From Lepturacanthus savala (taxonomy: Eukaryota > Chordata > Actinopteri > Scombriformes > Trichiuridae): a stretch of 64,000 bases of DNA. Location: positions 13,510,017 through 13,574,016 of the forward strand of contig CM060469.1 of the NCBI GenBank assembly GCA_030544235.1, given 5' to 3'. This document shows, in pieces, positions 12,687 to 26,267 of this stretch. The notes beneath the pieces were generated by a model that saw nothing but the letters and a program-made list of their open reading frames with translations, ran no database searches and had not been told where the DNA came from. Position numbers and translations under genes: made by a program. How positions within the stretch are numbered: position 1 is the first letter of the stretch; every line of letters begins with the position of its first letter.

Positions 12687-13509
12687 TCAGACCCACAGAC
12701 ACAAGGCATTCGGGTGCCTGCTAAGAGTTAAAAACAAGTCACCTCTCTGACATTTATGCAGGGCTGCTGCTTCTTTTCAGATGCACTGTGGGATATGACA
12801 ATACCCGCGGCAGGAGAGGCATTAAAAAAGACTTCTGGGGAGACAGGAAGCCTCCTCCAGCACGATGCACCTGGACTACCTAAACAACCAGCACAAAAAA
12901 GACCTATTTGATTGAGTGAATGTGGGAGGACAATGGGCACAATAAAATAAATGGAGTGGTGAAACAATGCCAAATGATGTCACCTGGCAGTCAACTGGAC
13001 CCCTGCCACAGCGCTGGTTTGGTTGGCCTGCGCTCCCTGTTACAAGTCACTTACTCCGCGCCTTGTTTATGCTCCCAATTTCCCCCCACTACAGACTGTC
13101 ATTTTTCCAAACCTAGAGATTTTTTTCTTTTTCACTCCACTGAAAAGGGAGAGTGAGTCAAAAGGCTTTAATTCTTGCTGTTTGGATGGCTTACCAATGC
13201 AATTTTTCAAAACACACTTCACAGATACTACTAGTGCCATCAAAGACCCCCAGAGGAACATTAGCATAGAGGAGTGTTTATACTTTGCATTGATAGTCCA
13301 TTTACTCTGGCAAACATCAAAGAGTGGAATATCAGCTTTGTTGAATGCCATTTATGGTGGCGTGAGGTGTTTTGATGAAACGAGCTGAATAAGGAGATCT
13401 CCGTGCCTTTCCTCCAGCGGGAAGAAACTGCAGAGAAATTATTAGGGCTGACAACAGCATAATAAAGTAAATAAAAAGGAAGTTGATCTTGACATCCTTT
13501 GATGATAAG
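12686..13509. other. Intergenic sequence without a gene
   Basis: Unique-looking sequence of mixed composition. Overlapping short frames on both strands carry no recognisable domain. Nothing else is supported. Confidence 0.5.
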
Positions 13510-13634
13510 CAATGGTGGAAGAAGCATTTAGATCCTTCAGTTAAGTAAAAGTACCAACACCACAATGTAAAAATAGTCATTACAGGGAAGGAAAAATGCT
13601 ACATACACTAAAAGTATTGGCAGCTAGTTTAGTC

Positions 13635-13902
13635 CAGTGGTTCCAAACCTTGGCGTCAGGCCACTCTAAAGGGTCACCAATTAATGGGAGAGAAAAAGAA
13701 AAAGAAAAAAAAAAAGCTAAGTTTTGGTGCCTTAATCAGTTTTTAAACCTTCTCTTTCCTTGAAATGAAACCATGTGAGAGGTTTAGAGGGAAAAATCAC
13801 TATTTGTTGGAGCTGGTAACAACTCACAGACTTCTGAAATGTGACCCGACTACACACCGCTGTTTGTAAGATGCCAAAAGACTAAAAGGTTGGAAACCAC
13901 CG
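13635..13902. mobile_element. Nested hAT-like MITE, 268 bp
   Basis: The left end CAGTGGTTCCAAACC and right end GGTTGGAAACCACCG are inverted repeats. The body (AAAGGGTCACC, then GAAATGAAACCATGTGAGAG, then CCCGACTACACACCGC) is a very common fish repeat type. The flanks GTTTAGTC and GTTTCAGC share five of eight bases, a decayed target duplication. It lies inside the 13510-14758 element. Confidence 0.75.
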
Positions 13903-13964
13903 GTTTCAGCCTAAACAATGTGCAAACCTTGTTATTGAATCAAACATTCATCTGAACAGTAACT

Positions 13965-14655
13965 AAGGCTATGTTCAGACTGTAGCCCTAAGTGACCTAA
14001 ATCCACTTTTTTCACCCCTATGCAACCTGTATCTGATTTTGAATGACAGCCTGAATGGTGCAGATTTTATTTTTTTCAAATGCAACCCAGGTCACTTGGG
14101 CGTAAGCGGAAGAACGCAACAGCCATGCCCAAAAACTGTCTATTCTTTCTTAATCTCCTCCTTAAAAGAAAAATGTTGTACATGTGCAGCAACTTTAAAA
14201 TCGCCAGATACTCACTGCTAGCATCCATGTTTACTTCCATAAACATTGTATTTGAAATAATAACTTTTTCCTTCAAACTTTGCTTTCGTCAAAGGAAGGT
14301 CAGTTTTCTAGCTTTTCTGACCAGCTAAACAGTCTTCAGCTGTGCCAACATGATTGCACAAGGGTTTTCTAATCATCCATTAGCGTTCTGACACAATAGG
14401 CAAACACATTGTACCATTAGAACACTGGAGTGATAGTTGCTGGAAATGGGCCTCTATACACATATGTAGATATTGCACCAAAAAGGAGACATTTGCAACT
14501 AGAATAGTCATTTACCACATCAGCAATGTATAGAGTTAAATGAACATGCAGTTTTGAAGTCACTTTTGAAGACTTTAAAGTTCCCACGAGAGATCACACC
14601 TCGCAAAAAAATCTGAATTATTAAGCATTAAGCCATGCTGTCTGAACGTAGCTGA
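13965..14655. mobile_element. Nested TIR transposon remnant
   Basis: GGCTATGTTCAGACTGTAGC at the left end and the reverse complement of the right end (AGCTACGTTCAGACAGCATG) are clearly related inverted repeats. The adjoining left body, with CCTGTATCTGATTTTGAATG and CCCAGGTCACTTGGGC words, matches a known teleost repeat type. It has no coding capacity and contains another repeat at 14352-14537. Confidence 0.65.
14352..14537. mobile_element. Fragment of a widely dispersed vertebrate repeat
   Basis: From GATTGCACAAGGGTTTTCTA through GGAAATGGGCCTCTATACAC to CAGCAATGTATAGAG, the text closely matches a repeat I recognise from many fish genomes. I do not assign a family name from memory. It stops at TATAGAG, before the usual right-hand part, so this is a truncated copy lying inside the 13965-14655 element. 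Confidence 0.6.
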
Positions 14656-14758
14656 ATAAATGGACTGAAGTAGAATGTAAACATATATATATATATCAGA
14701 TGGAAATATGATACAGTAAATAAGATGAGTAAATGTACTTAGTTGCGTTCCACCACTA

Positions 14759-16937
14759 TTGATAAGGATTCACTGTTGCCCACAAAAAGAAAAAGAAAAA
14801 AAACTCCACATGGGAAAGCCAGTCGAACGAAATCCTTCCCTCTCTGTACAATAACTGATATCATAGCTGACTACGTCTAAAGAATATCACTCACAGCCAA
14901 CATATGCCAATACCATACTGACTAATCCACATGCAGCTGCTAATCACAGCAGCCACATTCTCAGCTCTTTGCTGTTGTGCATCCAGGTTGGCTGATTTGA
15001 TGAGTATCAGATAGCCTGGACCCAAGCTTCCTGTGTTGCCTCTCCATTTGGTTCCCATTTAACCTGTCTCACAGCCAATAAAAGACCTCGTCAATTACAA
15101 CAAACCGGGAACTTCATACACAGGAAATAGACCAATTACATTAAACCCAGAGAGCTCCTGCAGCCAGCGAGCGAAGGGGTTAAAAGGGAAAAAAAAAGAG
15201 GAAAAAAATATGTAAAGAGGCAGGGAGTCAAGCAGGAAAGGCAGCAGTTTTGGGTTTCAATCTGCCAGTTAATCTTCAAACAGCAAGCTGGCAGTGTGCT
15301 GGTCACTGATAAAGGCCGCGGTCTGTCATCACACAGCCTCACCTCCAGTCACTCAGCCCTCCTGTCAGAACGTCATTTGGAATCTGGGAAACGGCTAAGG
15401 GCAAGGAGAGAAAGGCCATGGAGAGGAGGCGGGCGGAGGGAAAGATGTGTGTGTGTGTGTGTGTGTGTTTTGTCAGCTCTGTCTGTGCATGGTGGTGTTT
15501 GTGTCTACGTGAGCCCCGCCTGTCTGTATATAAATGTGCTGCTTCTGCTCGCACATGTCTGTGGCACGACCTCTGTCCGGGGACCCTCCCTCTCCTTCCT
15601 CTCGCCTTTCTCAACACACACACACACAGACACACACACGTGCACACAGCTCGCGGTCGTAAAATCAAACGCTGATTGTGTGATCATGGGTAATTGTGTG
15701 AGGAGAGGCCATAAAGTCTAAAAAGAGGGTGTATTAGTGTTTTGTGGCTGTGTTTTATGGGAAGGTGCGCTTTTACGTCTGGGGATGGCTGCGCTGAAAG
15801 GTGAGAAGGGGAGGTATCAAAGAGCTGACTGCTGCTGAAAGACAATGTTTACTGCCTGCTGATTGACACTGTAAAGGCACCCAGACGGCACTGAAGAACT
15901 AATTGGATGTGGCAGAAAGAGTCACCCGTCTTCATGTCTGTAGAACTTCATTATTAATTTGACATAAGATGATTTAAGGTTCACACGTCTGATTTGAAGA
16001 ACTTAATTCACTCGGCAAACATTATTTGAAACATGAATAGCTGCAGTAAATCTGGCTGCTGGCTGACACCTCTTAATTTATCCTCCATATTCGCTGCAAA
16101 TTGGGAAAAGCTGCATGCTTGCGGATCAATTCCCCTGCCATGGACCAATATTGCTTTTCTGTCAATTGTACTTTTCTGTAGTTGTGATTCATATGATCTT
16201 AATACATCCAGAATCGATGCAGTCTACACCACTTTTCATGTCATTCTACCACATTTAATAATGCATTCCTGTAAGTGACAGCTGTAGCGCTATAGACTCC
16301 ATGACAGAGGTGGAAATACACTTTAGCTGATCTCACATGGTGATTTATGGCCTTGTGGTGTGTGTAAGAGTAGTAATACAAGATAATTACTACTACTTCT
16401 AATTATTACAACTAATTATTATGTTTTTGTATCGTTCTCCCTGTAATTTTCCCTTCATAAGCACCTGAATTACTGCTTTCGTGTCTGTAGCTTGATGCTT
16501 ATACATGTAGCCTATTTGCATTCAGTCAGGTTTAGTTGCTTATCCTTCCTCTGTGACCTCCAGCATAAACATTTATTGTGTGGTACAGTACTTTTAAGAG
16601 TACGGATCCAGCTTGTGCTCTTCAAAACACGGTGCAACGTGTACTCGTGATTTATATACTCAAACCAAGGTTGCTCAGTCTGTGTTCTGTGTGTAATCTC
16701 TTGCTGTATAAATATACAAATGGCCCATTGGCAGGGGGTGGGATAAAGACTGATTTACTGCATAAGGTCTTGAAGCAATGGCCTGCTGCCACGGGGAGAA
16801 TGACTGACCTAGAGCTTTGAATATTGAGATTGGTGTTTGTGTGTTCGCCGAGTTTGAGCATCCACATGTGCAACATGTGTAGATTTATATGTGTTGCCGC
16901 TTTAGCTGGAAAATTAATCAATTCAGACATGTGTATC
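14759..16937. other. Intergenic desert
   Basis: No gene is supported. It holds (GT)n at about 15446-15467 and (AC)n at about 15614-15643 on either side of a short GC-rich part, and T/A-rich runs at 15188-15212. The stretch 15900-16280 is repeat-free and may be regulatory. Confidence 0.5.
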
Positions 16938-17405
16938 TTAAAGTCCCCCTCCACTGAAAACATATTTTCCTTCAGTCGGATATCAGAATGATGTATGTGC
17001 AGAGTTTAACAGTAGAAGGCTGTTTTTACCTTCGGCTGCTGCTGAAAGTGGAAAGGCCCTCTGAGCTCATTGAAAAGTCCCATTGTAAGGGGCGGGCCGG
17101 AGGAGCATGATTTGTGACATCACAAATAGTTTGGAAGCCGGCCGTGATCTGATATTCAACTTATGCCGCTGTGATGTGGGGAACTTGAAGCCTCCGGTGC
17201 ACAGACACCGTGAGCAGACAGCAGGTAGAAGCAGGGGAAAATTAAATTAAATAGATTTGCATATTCATAGATTTGGAATTTTTAATGAGGGAGAATGAGT
17301 AGATTTGAAAGGTCTTAATAAAATACTTTACCTTTTGAGGCAGGGGGCGAGGACCATATCAGATTCAAATTATTATTCAAAAAAGAGTATTTTATATTTT
17401 TTTGC
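16938..17405. mobile_element. Dispersed teleost repeat, right end truncated
   Basis: It starts TTAAAGTCCCCCTCCACTG and continues with CTGCTGCTGAAAGTGGAAAG, GGGGCGGGCC, TTGTGACATCACA, GAACTTGAAGCCTCCGGTGC and TTGAGGCAGGGGGCG. These words occur in this order in a common percomorph repeat with TTAAAG ends. The expected mirror end (GGGGGACTTTAA) is missing, so the copy is incomplete. No coding capacity. Confidence 0.6.
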
Positions 17406-18284
17406 AGGAAGTTTTGCTTTTTCTAAGACAGATAACCATAGAAATAATTACATTTAACTTATTTTTGCTTTAATAATGTGCAGTTTATGAACCTTTGGAT
17501 GACATTCTCTTTACATAGATTAATAAATGCCATTCTACATGTCTAAGTGTGACACAACCACAGACTATGATCTGCTTCTGCTCTCTTATCTTCACCGGTT
17601 CCATGACAATTGGTATAACTAGAAACAAACTCGTCTTTTCATTTCTCTGTGCTGTGCTGCTTGTTGTACGGAGCCACGGTTCACTTTCTGATTAGTTCAC
17701 TTTACGGCCCCGCGCTCACACACCGCTCTGTGATGTCCTTTTTTCCTTTCCCCTGCAAGCTCCTAGATCGTTTCCAGGCCCTGCATCCAATAATATTTGG
17801 TGGAGCATACGTACACGCTGGCATAGTGAGGTGAGTCACTCAGTCAATCTTTCATTAGGCCAGGGGTGAGCGGGGTCACACAACACTCCTTCACTGCCCA
17901 AGACAAGGAGCACATCTGCTATGGGGTTGATGCTTGGAATGATAATGCCTCCTCCTCTTATTTCCCCTCTTTCTTTCTTCCTCTCTCCCCCTCTCTCTTC
18001 TATCTGTCTGTCTGTCTCTCCGTCCGTCTATCTCCCCCTCTCATCAGGAGGCTGCGGCGGAACAGGGCAGCAGTATTGTGTGGGAGGTGATTATGTGTGA
18101 TCTGCCGACTCAGACTTGACCTTTTCCATGTTATCCCTCAGATTGAAACCAACACTCGTGGACTCGCCTCCTCCCATGCTTCCATTCTGTTCGTGTTACT
18201 TTTTATGCTGTTGCTTTAATGTTTCATACATATTTCACGTGCAGTAATTGCCCAGCTCCAGTAGAATTCCACAGCCGGTTTGTG

Positions 18285-18319
<35 letters not shown>

Positions 18320-20933
18320 CACACTGTCAGGAAGCAAGTATTTTAATTAGAGGTGCAGCCACTTTAAGGGGACTATAAACTAGAATAACTGATCTTGAAC
18401 TGTAGAATTATTGCAATGGGGGGGGGGCCGTTTGATTTGTACAAGCTGTTTTAATTTAACTCAGTTACACATGCACTTTTCAAACGACGTCACCATAATA
18501 AGCAACACAAACTGTTTTAAAGATCGGAGCTAGGTTCATGGGTTAACTGTGGATTTTTGTGACAAGGCTGCACACACAAGACAAGAGTAATTCTGAATTT
18601 GAGTAGTTAGCATAATTCAGACGCTCTGTTCAATTTTAACTGCAAAGTGCATTGTTCTGTGTGCAGCTCCGCTACCCAAAGCAAATGAGACCAACTTGTG
18701 TGCAATTTACTCTGTTGTCACACAGACATGGTGAACACACCTCTCGCTCTCTTTCTCTCTCCCCCTCTGTCTCTCTCTCTTTCTCTTTCTGCAAGCTTTG
18801 CTGTCGCAGCAGTTGCTGTCAGTTTGAGCGGTGCCTGCCCCCAAATATAATAGGGTTTTCTTGACTGCCTCCCCAGGGACTGACTGGCGGTGAAGAATTC
18901 ACCATGGCTCATTTGGAGCAGTGCAGGGACGGGCTTCATAAAACGAGCTCCTTCGTGTCTCTAGGCAGGTCTGTGGCATTCCAAAGAAGGTGTTAGTTTC
19001 ACTGATAATACTTTCATGGAAAGGCAACACTTAGGTTTACCGTGTTGTCCAATGTCTCCGGCTCTGTCTGTGGCATGTCGGGAGAATAATAATGCGCTTA
19101 CATCAACTGCGTTGAGGGTTTTGAGAGTGTACTTCATGTAAATGAGGTGTATTGGAAGCACTGTAGCTCTCAAGTATTGATAAATGACTGTCATTGTTAT
19201 ACCACTATTCACAACAGCCACGTATGAGAACGATGATTATTTTCAGTTTAATAGTTTATTTCTGCAATCTAGTGCAGTACCTGTAGAAAGCATGTATTTT
19301 TGTATATGTATGTATGTATATATTTTTTATTTTTGGCCAAATGATTGTGTGTTGGGTGTGTTGGACTGTTACATAGTCTTAATAGACACATTGTACATTG
19401 GGTAAGACATGGACATACATTGAGATAAGGAGAGAAATGCAAATATAGTTATTGTAAGAAAAAAACTACAATTTATGTTGAATTTGTGGGCGTCTCTCTT
19501 ACATCATACTTTTTTCTGTATAGTGTAATAACCTGGGTGTGTTGCTATAAATAAATACATTTAGGCCAGGATTCTGTTCTATTAGGTGATAGTGCTTGGA
19601 TTTCCTGAGGGTCTGTGAACGCATCTTGGAGTAAGACGGCTGCGGCCCACAGTAGCCTGTGTTAACGTGAGGAATAAAGTAGCAGCTAACGTCTTAGCGT
19701 GTAGGTGTTAGCTGCGCAAACGGTGCAGGAAGAAACGGGACAATGGAGATTTGAACTGGAATGAAAGTGCTGTTGCAGGATAACGCTGTGATAGATAGAT
19801 AAAAAATATAAATATATTGCAAATTGCCATATATGCAGTGTGTCTGCATTCTACTTGTATTAATTATGTGAAACTGTATGAAATATTATTCTAGAAATAG
19901 TCCCTCACCCGTGTACATAGCTAGTGTCTCACCTGGTGCGATATTCATCAGCGGCCCACTTTCACAAATTCAAACCCACATGTTCAGGCACACAATGCAC
20001 ACCACATACACACTCACTCGCACTCCCTAACCACAGGCTAGTATCTGTGGTATGAGGGGTTCTTGTTGCTAGACAGCTGCATGCCTCGGCCTCTTCACAG
20101 CAGTCGACTGAGCTCCGAGGAGCTTGACAAAGAGGCTTAAAGTCCTCCCTAAGTCTCCAGCCCCTAGGTCGTCTGCATACCCCGAGCCCGGCTCTGGAAA
20201 AGGCCTGAATGCAAGTTTAGCAGCTATGGTTACACCCCGACAGACCCCTGCCGTCGCTCTCGCTTGCATTACCATTTTTTCCCTGGCCCGCTTCAGTCTT
20301 ATAGCCCAGCAACAGGTTCCTCTGGTGTTCTCCTCTTATTTCATAACACGATGAAAGAACTGACAGACATATTGCTGCTACTGAGGGACTAGTTTTTCCC
20401 CCTATGGTAATGTGTGGGTGTGCATGAGCATGTACATCTGTATTTGTTTCGACGTCCCTACCGGGCTGCATACAGACGGCGGTGCGTCATATTCTCTGAC
20501 AGAGATTTTGAATCTGCATTCGCCCCGCTTGTTTTTTTTTTCTTGTCTGTTTGTTTTGCTTTGCTTTGCGGGAGCTTCCTTTGTGGGGCCGGGAGAGCGG
20601 CATACTGCGAGGTGTGTTTTTTGGCAGGTTACCTACTGTACCGGGAGCGCCTGCGACGAAGCCACTGTGAAGAAAACTGGAGGGTCTGTTATGTAAATGG
20701 ACAATAAATCATCAGCCATATCCACCCCGTCTGAGGGCACAGACAGGAACAGAGGAGGGTGAATGCACTATGTATGTGTGGGTGAAGACATGTAGAGCCA
20801 CCATCATAAACAGGGGCAAAGGCAATAAGAACTACTGCAGGCATTTCAGTAAATGAGGGAGGTATGTGTATATGTGCATGTGTGTATACATGTGTTCTAT
20901 ACTGGGCCAGTTTGTACCTGTGTGTATGTCAAT

Positions 20934-20938
<5 letters not shown>
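17406..20938. other. Intergenic desert with simple repeats
   Basis: No gene is supported. It holds a CT-rich and TCTG/TCCG-repeat run at about 17948-18045, (GT)n at 18291-18318, a G9 run at about 18418-18427 and a CT-rich tract at about 18740-18790. The rest looks unique and carries no exon-like frame. Confidence 0.5.
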
Positions 20939-21019
<81 letters not shown>

Positions 21020-21038
21020 TGTGTGTGCGTGTGTGTGG
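20939..21038. repeat. Compound microsatellite (GT)23(GTGC)n
   Basis: A pure (GT)23 at 20939-20984 turns into about nine GTGC units and ends in an impure GT run. Confidence 0.95.
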
Positions 21039-21077
21039 GAGGCGGTATTCAATGTCGGCAGCTGGAAGTACTCAAAG

Positions 21078-21118
21078 CTGCTGCTGCTGCTGCTGCTGCT
21101 GCTGCAGAGAGAGAGAGG
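21078..21118. repeat. (CTG)9 trinucleotide repeat followed by GA run
   Basis: Nine uninterrupted CTG units at 21078-21104, then CA and a (GA)n run. The only reading frames are low-complexity, so it is almost certainly non-coding. Confidence 0.9.
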
Positions 21119-24100
21119 GAGCGATAGAGAGAAGAAACGCCTGCTCAAGAAAGAGAGGCTAAGAGAGGTACCAGCACAGGCTCCCTCTTTACAGGGGCTG
21201 AGCTCTTGCAGAGTGAAAGCCCCTATAGAAAGAAAGCAGGGTCATCTCAACAGCGCGGCAGCCTCGCACACACACAAACACACATTCACTCGCACGCGCG
21301 CACACACACACGTGCGGGCGCACACACGCTGGAGCAGAACACCAGGGCCAGCGTGAGTGCAGCGAGTGCACAGCAGTCGTCCTCAGGAAGCGGGTCTTGT
21401 TTAGACTTACAGCTATGTGCAAAGAATAATAAGGACCAGGACAATGTTGGTACAGACATGCAACACTCCGCCGTCGGCCTTTTATGTCTGCAGAATCTCC
21501 CTCTTCACTCGGACAGATACTCCCTTTGTGCGATATTGTAGATGAAAGCGGATTAGACATACCTATGTTATGGTCAGTGCCGAGGCTCCCACCCGGCGAT
21601 GCCAAAACAGTCGGATGAAAGATCTTGTGGTTTTTTGAAATTCACTGCAGGTATTTTGCCATGCTTCTCCAGGAAGTTATTTAAGTTCACATCCTTTCTT
21701 TCCATGTCTTATAAAACCTTGATGTCTCGCCACCACCCCCCCCTTTTTTCCCCTTTTTTCCCCCTGCAAAAAGGTAATGAAGGGGAACCGAGCTGCTCAG
21801 CTTTAGGAGTGCCAACACTGTGATTTTCACTGTTAAGTGTTAAAAGTTACAGTGCACAGCTGAACTTGTATATTCAAGCATTTGGCAGAGTTACAGCTCC
21901 CCAGCTAAGCCACATGTTTCAAGGTTTCAAACTTAACAGCAAAATGAACAGGTGTCTCAGACAAGGTTTCTGTTCTTCTTGGAAATATGTTTGTGTACGT
22001 GTCTTTGTGCGTGTATATGCACTGACCTTGTCTCCTTTCGCTGACATTAAAACAGGTCAGTCAGGCTCCGGGCCCCTTCCCTTGTTTTTTTTCTTTCTTT
22101 TTACACAGATCTTCACTGTAATGGACACCTATAGTTTTGTGGGGGGAAATACAGTCCTGTACTTTGTGCTTCTCCCTGACAGAAACATCAGTGAATCAAC
22201 TCAGCGATTTCAGTGGGTCATTCCGGAAGATTCTGTTACCTTTCAACATGCAGAGCGGGCCCCCAGGCTGAGGCCAGGGAGAGGCCAGGGAAATACAGGG
22301 AGAAAGAGAGAAGAGAGGCCAGAATGAAACAAAAGTCCAAAGAAAAGATGGATAGATTTTGATCAAGAAAACAAGAAACAAAAGAAGGATCGAGGCTCAG
22401 CGCAACTCGGAAAGCTTATAAAAGAGAAAATTTGAATGTGTCAGGGTGGAGAGGAAGGATCTTGAGACTGAGTGAGGGTGTGAGAGTACTCAACTCAGTG
22501 GAAATCCTTGAGTTCATACCGTGTTCCAATCAAAGTCCATTGACCTGGCAGGTCTGTGACAAATTATCCCAGCGGCTCTACATATGACTCAATCAGCATG
22601 GCGGATAGCTTTCTGATGAGCAATAGGTCTCCTCGTATATCAGCCAAATCACCCCCTGATGACTGCATCAACACGCAGCCTACACTTGTCGAAGTGGAAG
22701 CTGAATGGAGATCATGAAATCAACTCTGAGTCAACAAAGAGCACCTTTAGAGCTCTGATGCACTTTATTCTTTTGTCACTTTCTCCACAATAGGTTGTAA
22801 TTATGGTAATGTTCGTGGTCAAGTTATTAACTTGAACTGGGCATCTATCTATCAAAGGAGCGTCTGATTTAGTATTCAGATATACTTTGTGCATGGCACA
22901 ATGCTGTGTATCCTTTTTTGAGGAATTTTTTGATGAAGTTGAAGTTAAAATCCCATAGACTTACATAGCACAGCACTATCCTGCAGCAGCACTTTCTGTA
23001 AAGCTCTGTATCACGCCACTCCTTATATTGCTTTCCAGCTCTTTTGTCACAATTCAAAGCTCTATTGTGTAACAGTAACATGCTCAGGTTGTTACACTAT
23101 ACAGGATAAAGTTCAAAGTCATAGATCCCATTTTACTTGGCCTATCAGCATGATTTAAAAATTGATATATCGGTTGAAATCCTCAATTTAGACATAAATA
23201 CTAGCTTTTTTTCTCACAATAACTGTATTTGCATGTCTCTCCTTATCTCAATGTATGTTCATGTCTTACCCAATGTACAGTTTGTCTATTACAACTATGT
23301 AACAGTGTAACTATGTAACACCCTCATTTGGCCAAACATGAAAAATCTACTTAAGTTTCCACTTTTCTATAAGAAAACGTACTTCCTACAGCCACTGCAC
23401 TAGTCTTACGGATAGAATATACACCTTTGAACTCATTGCTGTCGTTGAACAATGAAAAGCTTGTGTTTCACCTGAATGAAAGAAGACATATACATGGGTG
23501 TGATATGTATAAAAACATTTTTTAAAGATCTAGAAAACATTTAAATGTAATTGTAAGCTTTTATTTACTGCCTGGTTTGATATGGTGGCTGTGAGGTTTA
23601 GTTTGAACCTGCAGCTGTCCATTACATAACGTCTAGATTGAATGGATATTGGATGCCACCACATCAAGCAGAGTCCCATCTGCGGCTGCAGGGTAGGTAC
23701 ACACCAATCACACACGCGAGACATGCCAGGAGACACCTGATATGCCGCTGAAGCCAAGTGGATGGATTTACTCTCTAGAAGGCAGAGCTAGCAGAGCTTT
23801 GAGCCATGAGTAGTGAACATCTAAAGGCCCACCTCTCCTCGTGTAATTGAAAGTGCACTCACTAGCGGAGCAGCAAGAATGTGTATATATATATCTTGCT
23901 TGAGAGATTCTCCCGGGAGGGTGTCTATGGGGCGTTTCATTTTAAGTTGCTATCTGTCACATGAGCAAACTAATCAGAGAGACAGATGAAAGGTGGGGGG
24001 CAGAGGAGGGGTCAGCTACTCAGTGATGGCTTCCTCTGATGGCTGGGTGACCCCTCACCCCTGCAAGAGGATCCTGGGTAAGGGATAAGCCATGTGTGAT

Positions 24101-26022
24101 GATGAAACTACAATGCTAGCTCCTGTCGCTGTGATGACTTAACCCAATCACGGCATTGGGTCTGTGTATTTCTGAATTGAAAGAAATATTTTTTTGTTTT
24201 ATTTGCTTAAAAAATGTTCATTGCCTTGTGCCTCTACTAGCAGTCAAATGCTCGACATATTGAACACTGAGTTCAGGTGGTGGTGACGTGGGTTTGTATC
24301 TAGTCATCCATTTATACATTTATAATTGGACGTGTTGCATAAACCAGATTCCTGTGCTCAATGGAGCCTTTCATGGCACACTAATCAGACCAGACGCCAC
24401 CAGACAACAGCTATATTTACTTGTATCATGTCAGAACAAGCCCCACTTGAAATGAACTGCTCATATTTTGGATTAGGTGTCTCCGTACAGCAGCAAACAA
24501 CAACAGCCCGGGTCAGGAGGTTCAACGCCATGACCGGTTTACTGTCACAGCATCATCTCTGCTGGCCAAATTAATCACCTTTTTTATATCCAGCTACAGC
24601 TCTGAGGCAGAGGAGCTGTAAAAAGTTAAAAGGACCCCCCCACACACACACACACACCCTCCTTCCACTGAACCAAAAGCGGATTTTCACTGCCTTTCTT
24701 CTCTGCATGGAAGCAGTACGAACTTAATGCTCAGTGGAGAGGACGTTGGACTGTTTACGGTTTATTAATTGTTTCTGAGGGAGTGTCAGTCCAAGCATGA
24801 CCCGCTGTTAACTACCATATAAAACATCCACATGTTCACAACATCTGGGGGCGCCTAGGTAAACAACATGGCGAAATATACTTTCAACATATAATGTGTT
24901 TTTTTTCTTCCCTGTTTTGGCTCAAGCAGGAGGCACGTCTGCCTCTGCAGCTGCTTGGCCTTTTTAACTCCCGCAGTCGTGTCGGCACATGTCCACTGTC
25001 AGGGAGCGGTGCCAAAAACGACCACTGTGTTCAATTATATTCCAGTAATTACGTCTGATACACATTAATCAAATCTAATAATCAGTTTTCAATGGCATAT
25101 GGTTAGCAGCGATGTGCTTTCAAGTGGAGGATATCTGCAAAATACTTCTGTGTGCGAGTGAGTATTCTGATGTTAAGAATACATTAAGTTAAAAATGTCA
25201 TAATCAAGTTCAAAATTACCATAAATATAATTTCAGTGCCAGCTGAGGCTTACAGATGCAAACCAGCATAGTGAATAGTTGGATGAGATGGGTGCGTGTG
25301 CGTGCTTAAGTGCGTGCATGGTATAAAACACAGAGGTGGAATTAAAATCCGATGTCGTTAAAGTCTGGCATGGTATCATGTTATTTACATGATGTAACCT
25401 TTCTCTGCCAGGACGTGTCACTCAGGACTCCATCTGCTGTGAGTGCAGTGCAGAGCATCACTCTGCGCGTGGGAGGGTGTGTGTGTCTGTGTGTCTGTGT
25501 GTGTGGGTGTCTAAAATGTAACCTAAGTGATGGCCCAAAGCTCTTTCCTGTGGGAAGAAGAGGACAGCTAAACAACTGATTATCTGTTCCAGTCACCCAC
25601 AAATACTACTGACAATGCCTCACTGCCAAGAGAGAGTGGCCCAAGTCTGATAGAAGTGACATGTGCCTGTGTGTGTGTTTGTGTGTATGTGTGCATGATG
25701 CTATACGTTTTTTTTCCCTATTGGCATTGTCTTTCTCTCTTACATTGTTTGGCTCTACAGTAAAGCACAGTGAGGTTGGTTAACAATAGATTTTGACGTG
25801 GTAAATATATTAAGGTCACTCATAAAGGTTGAATGAGTTAAACATTTCCATTAGAGCTATTTATAATTTCAAAGGATGGAGCTCCAGTTTTTTTTTTTTT
25901 TTTTTTGCAACTGGGAACAACTATAGTCCAGAGGCATTCATAAATTGATTGAGACTTCATCTGTCAGAGCTTTGATGTTTTTTCCATTCTTTTTTTGTGC
26001 ATATTATTCTTTCATCCCTTTC

Positions 26023-26058
<36 letters not shown>

Positions 26059-26267
26059 TCAGCATTAAACGGGTCCATGAACGGGCTTCTTCATTGAGAA
26101 CACCTGTGCTGCAGTTAAAATAAGCAAGCCTATCTAATACTTCTAGCATCCCGTGTCTATCTCAGAGCTTCTTCTGTTCCAATATAATCAAACAGGAAGG
26201 CACACATTTCCTGTCTTTGGCCCAGATGGGATGGAAGGTAACCATCAATATACTGTGCACATGCAAT
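21119..26267. other. Intergenic desert
   Basis: No gene is supported. It holds CA-rich repeats at about 21268-21328, mixed C/T tracts at 21735-21765, a short (AC)n at about 24640-24658, a T-run at 25890-25907 and (TA)n at 26026-26056. The stretch 24740-25110 is comparatively motif-rich (GGTTTATTAATTG, CCAGTAATTACG, CATTAATCAAATC) and includes a CTCF-like GGGGGCGC word at 24847-24854. Confidence 0.5.
26026..26056. repeat. (TA)n microsatellite
   Basis: A pure 31-nt TA repeat. Confidence 0.95.

Larger units (their letters stand above)
13510..14758. mobile_element. hAT-like non-autonomous transposon, host of nested insertions
   Basis: The left end begins CAATGGTGGAAGAAGC and the right end finishes TTCCACCACTA, matching the CAGTGGTGGAA terminal repeat of a widespread teleost hAT-type element. 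The flanking octamers ATGATAAG (13502-13509) and TTGATAAG (14759-14766) agree at 7 of 8 positions, as expected for a hAT target duplication. The interior carries the typical TTCAGTTAAGTAAAAGTA left segment and GAGTAAATGTACTTAGTT right segment. The middle is displaced by other elements at 13635-13902 and 13965-14655. No transposase. Confidence 0.75.

Noticed and set aside
20853..21356. 167-codon open frame
   Set aside because: Translation is mostly Cys-Val and Ala-Cys-Val repeats from the GT/GTGC microsatellite; no stop codons simply because of the repeat.
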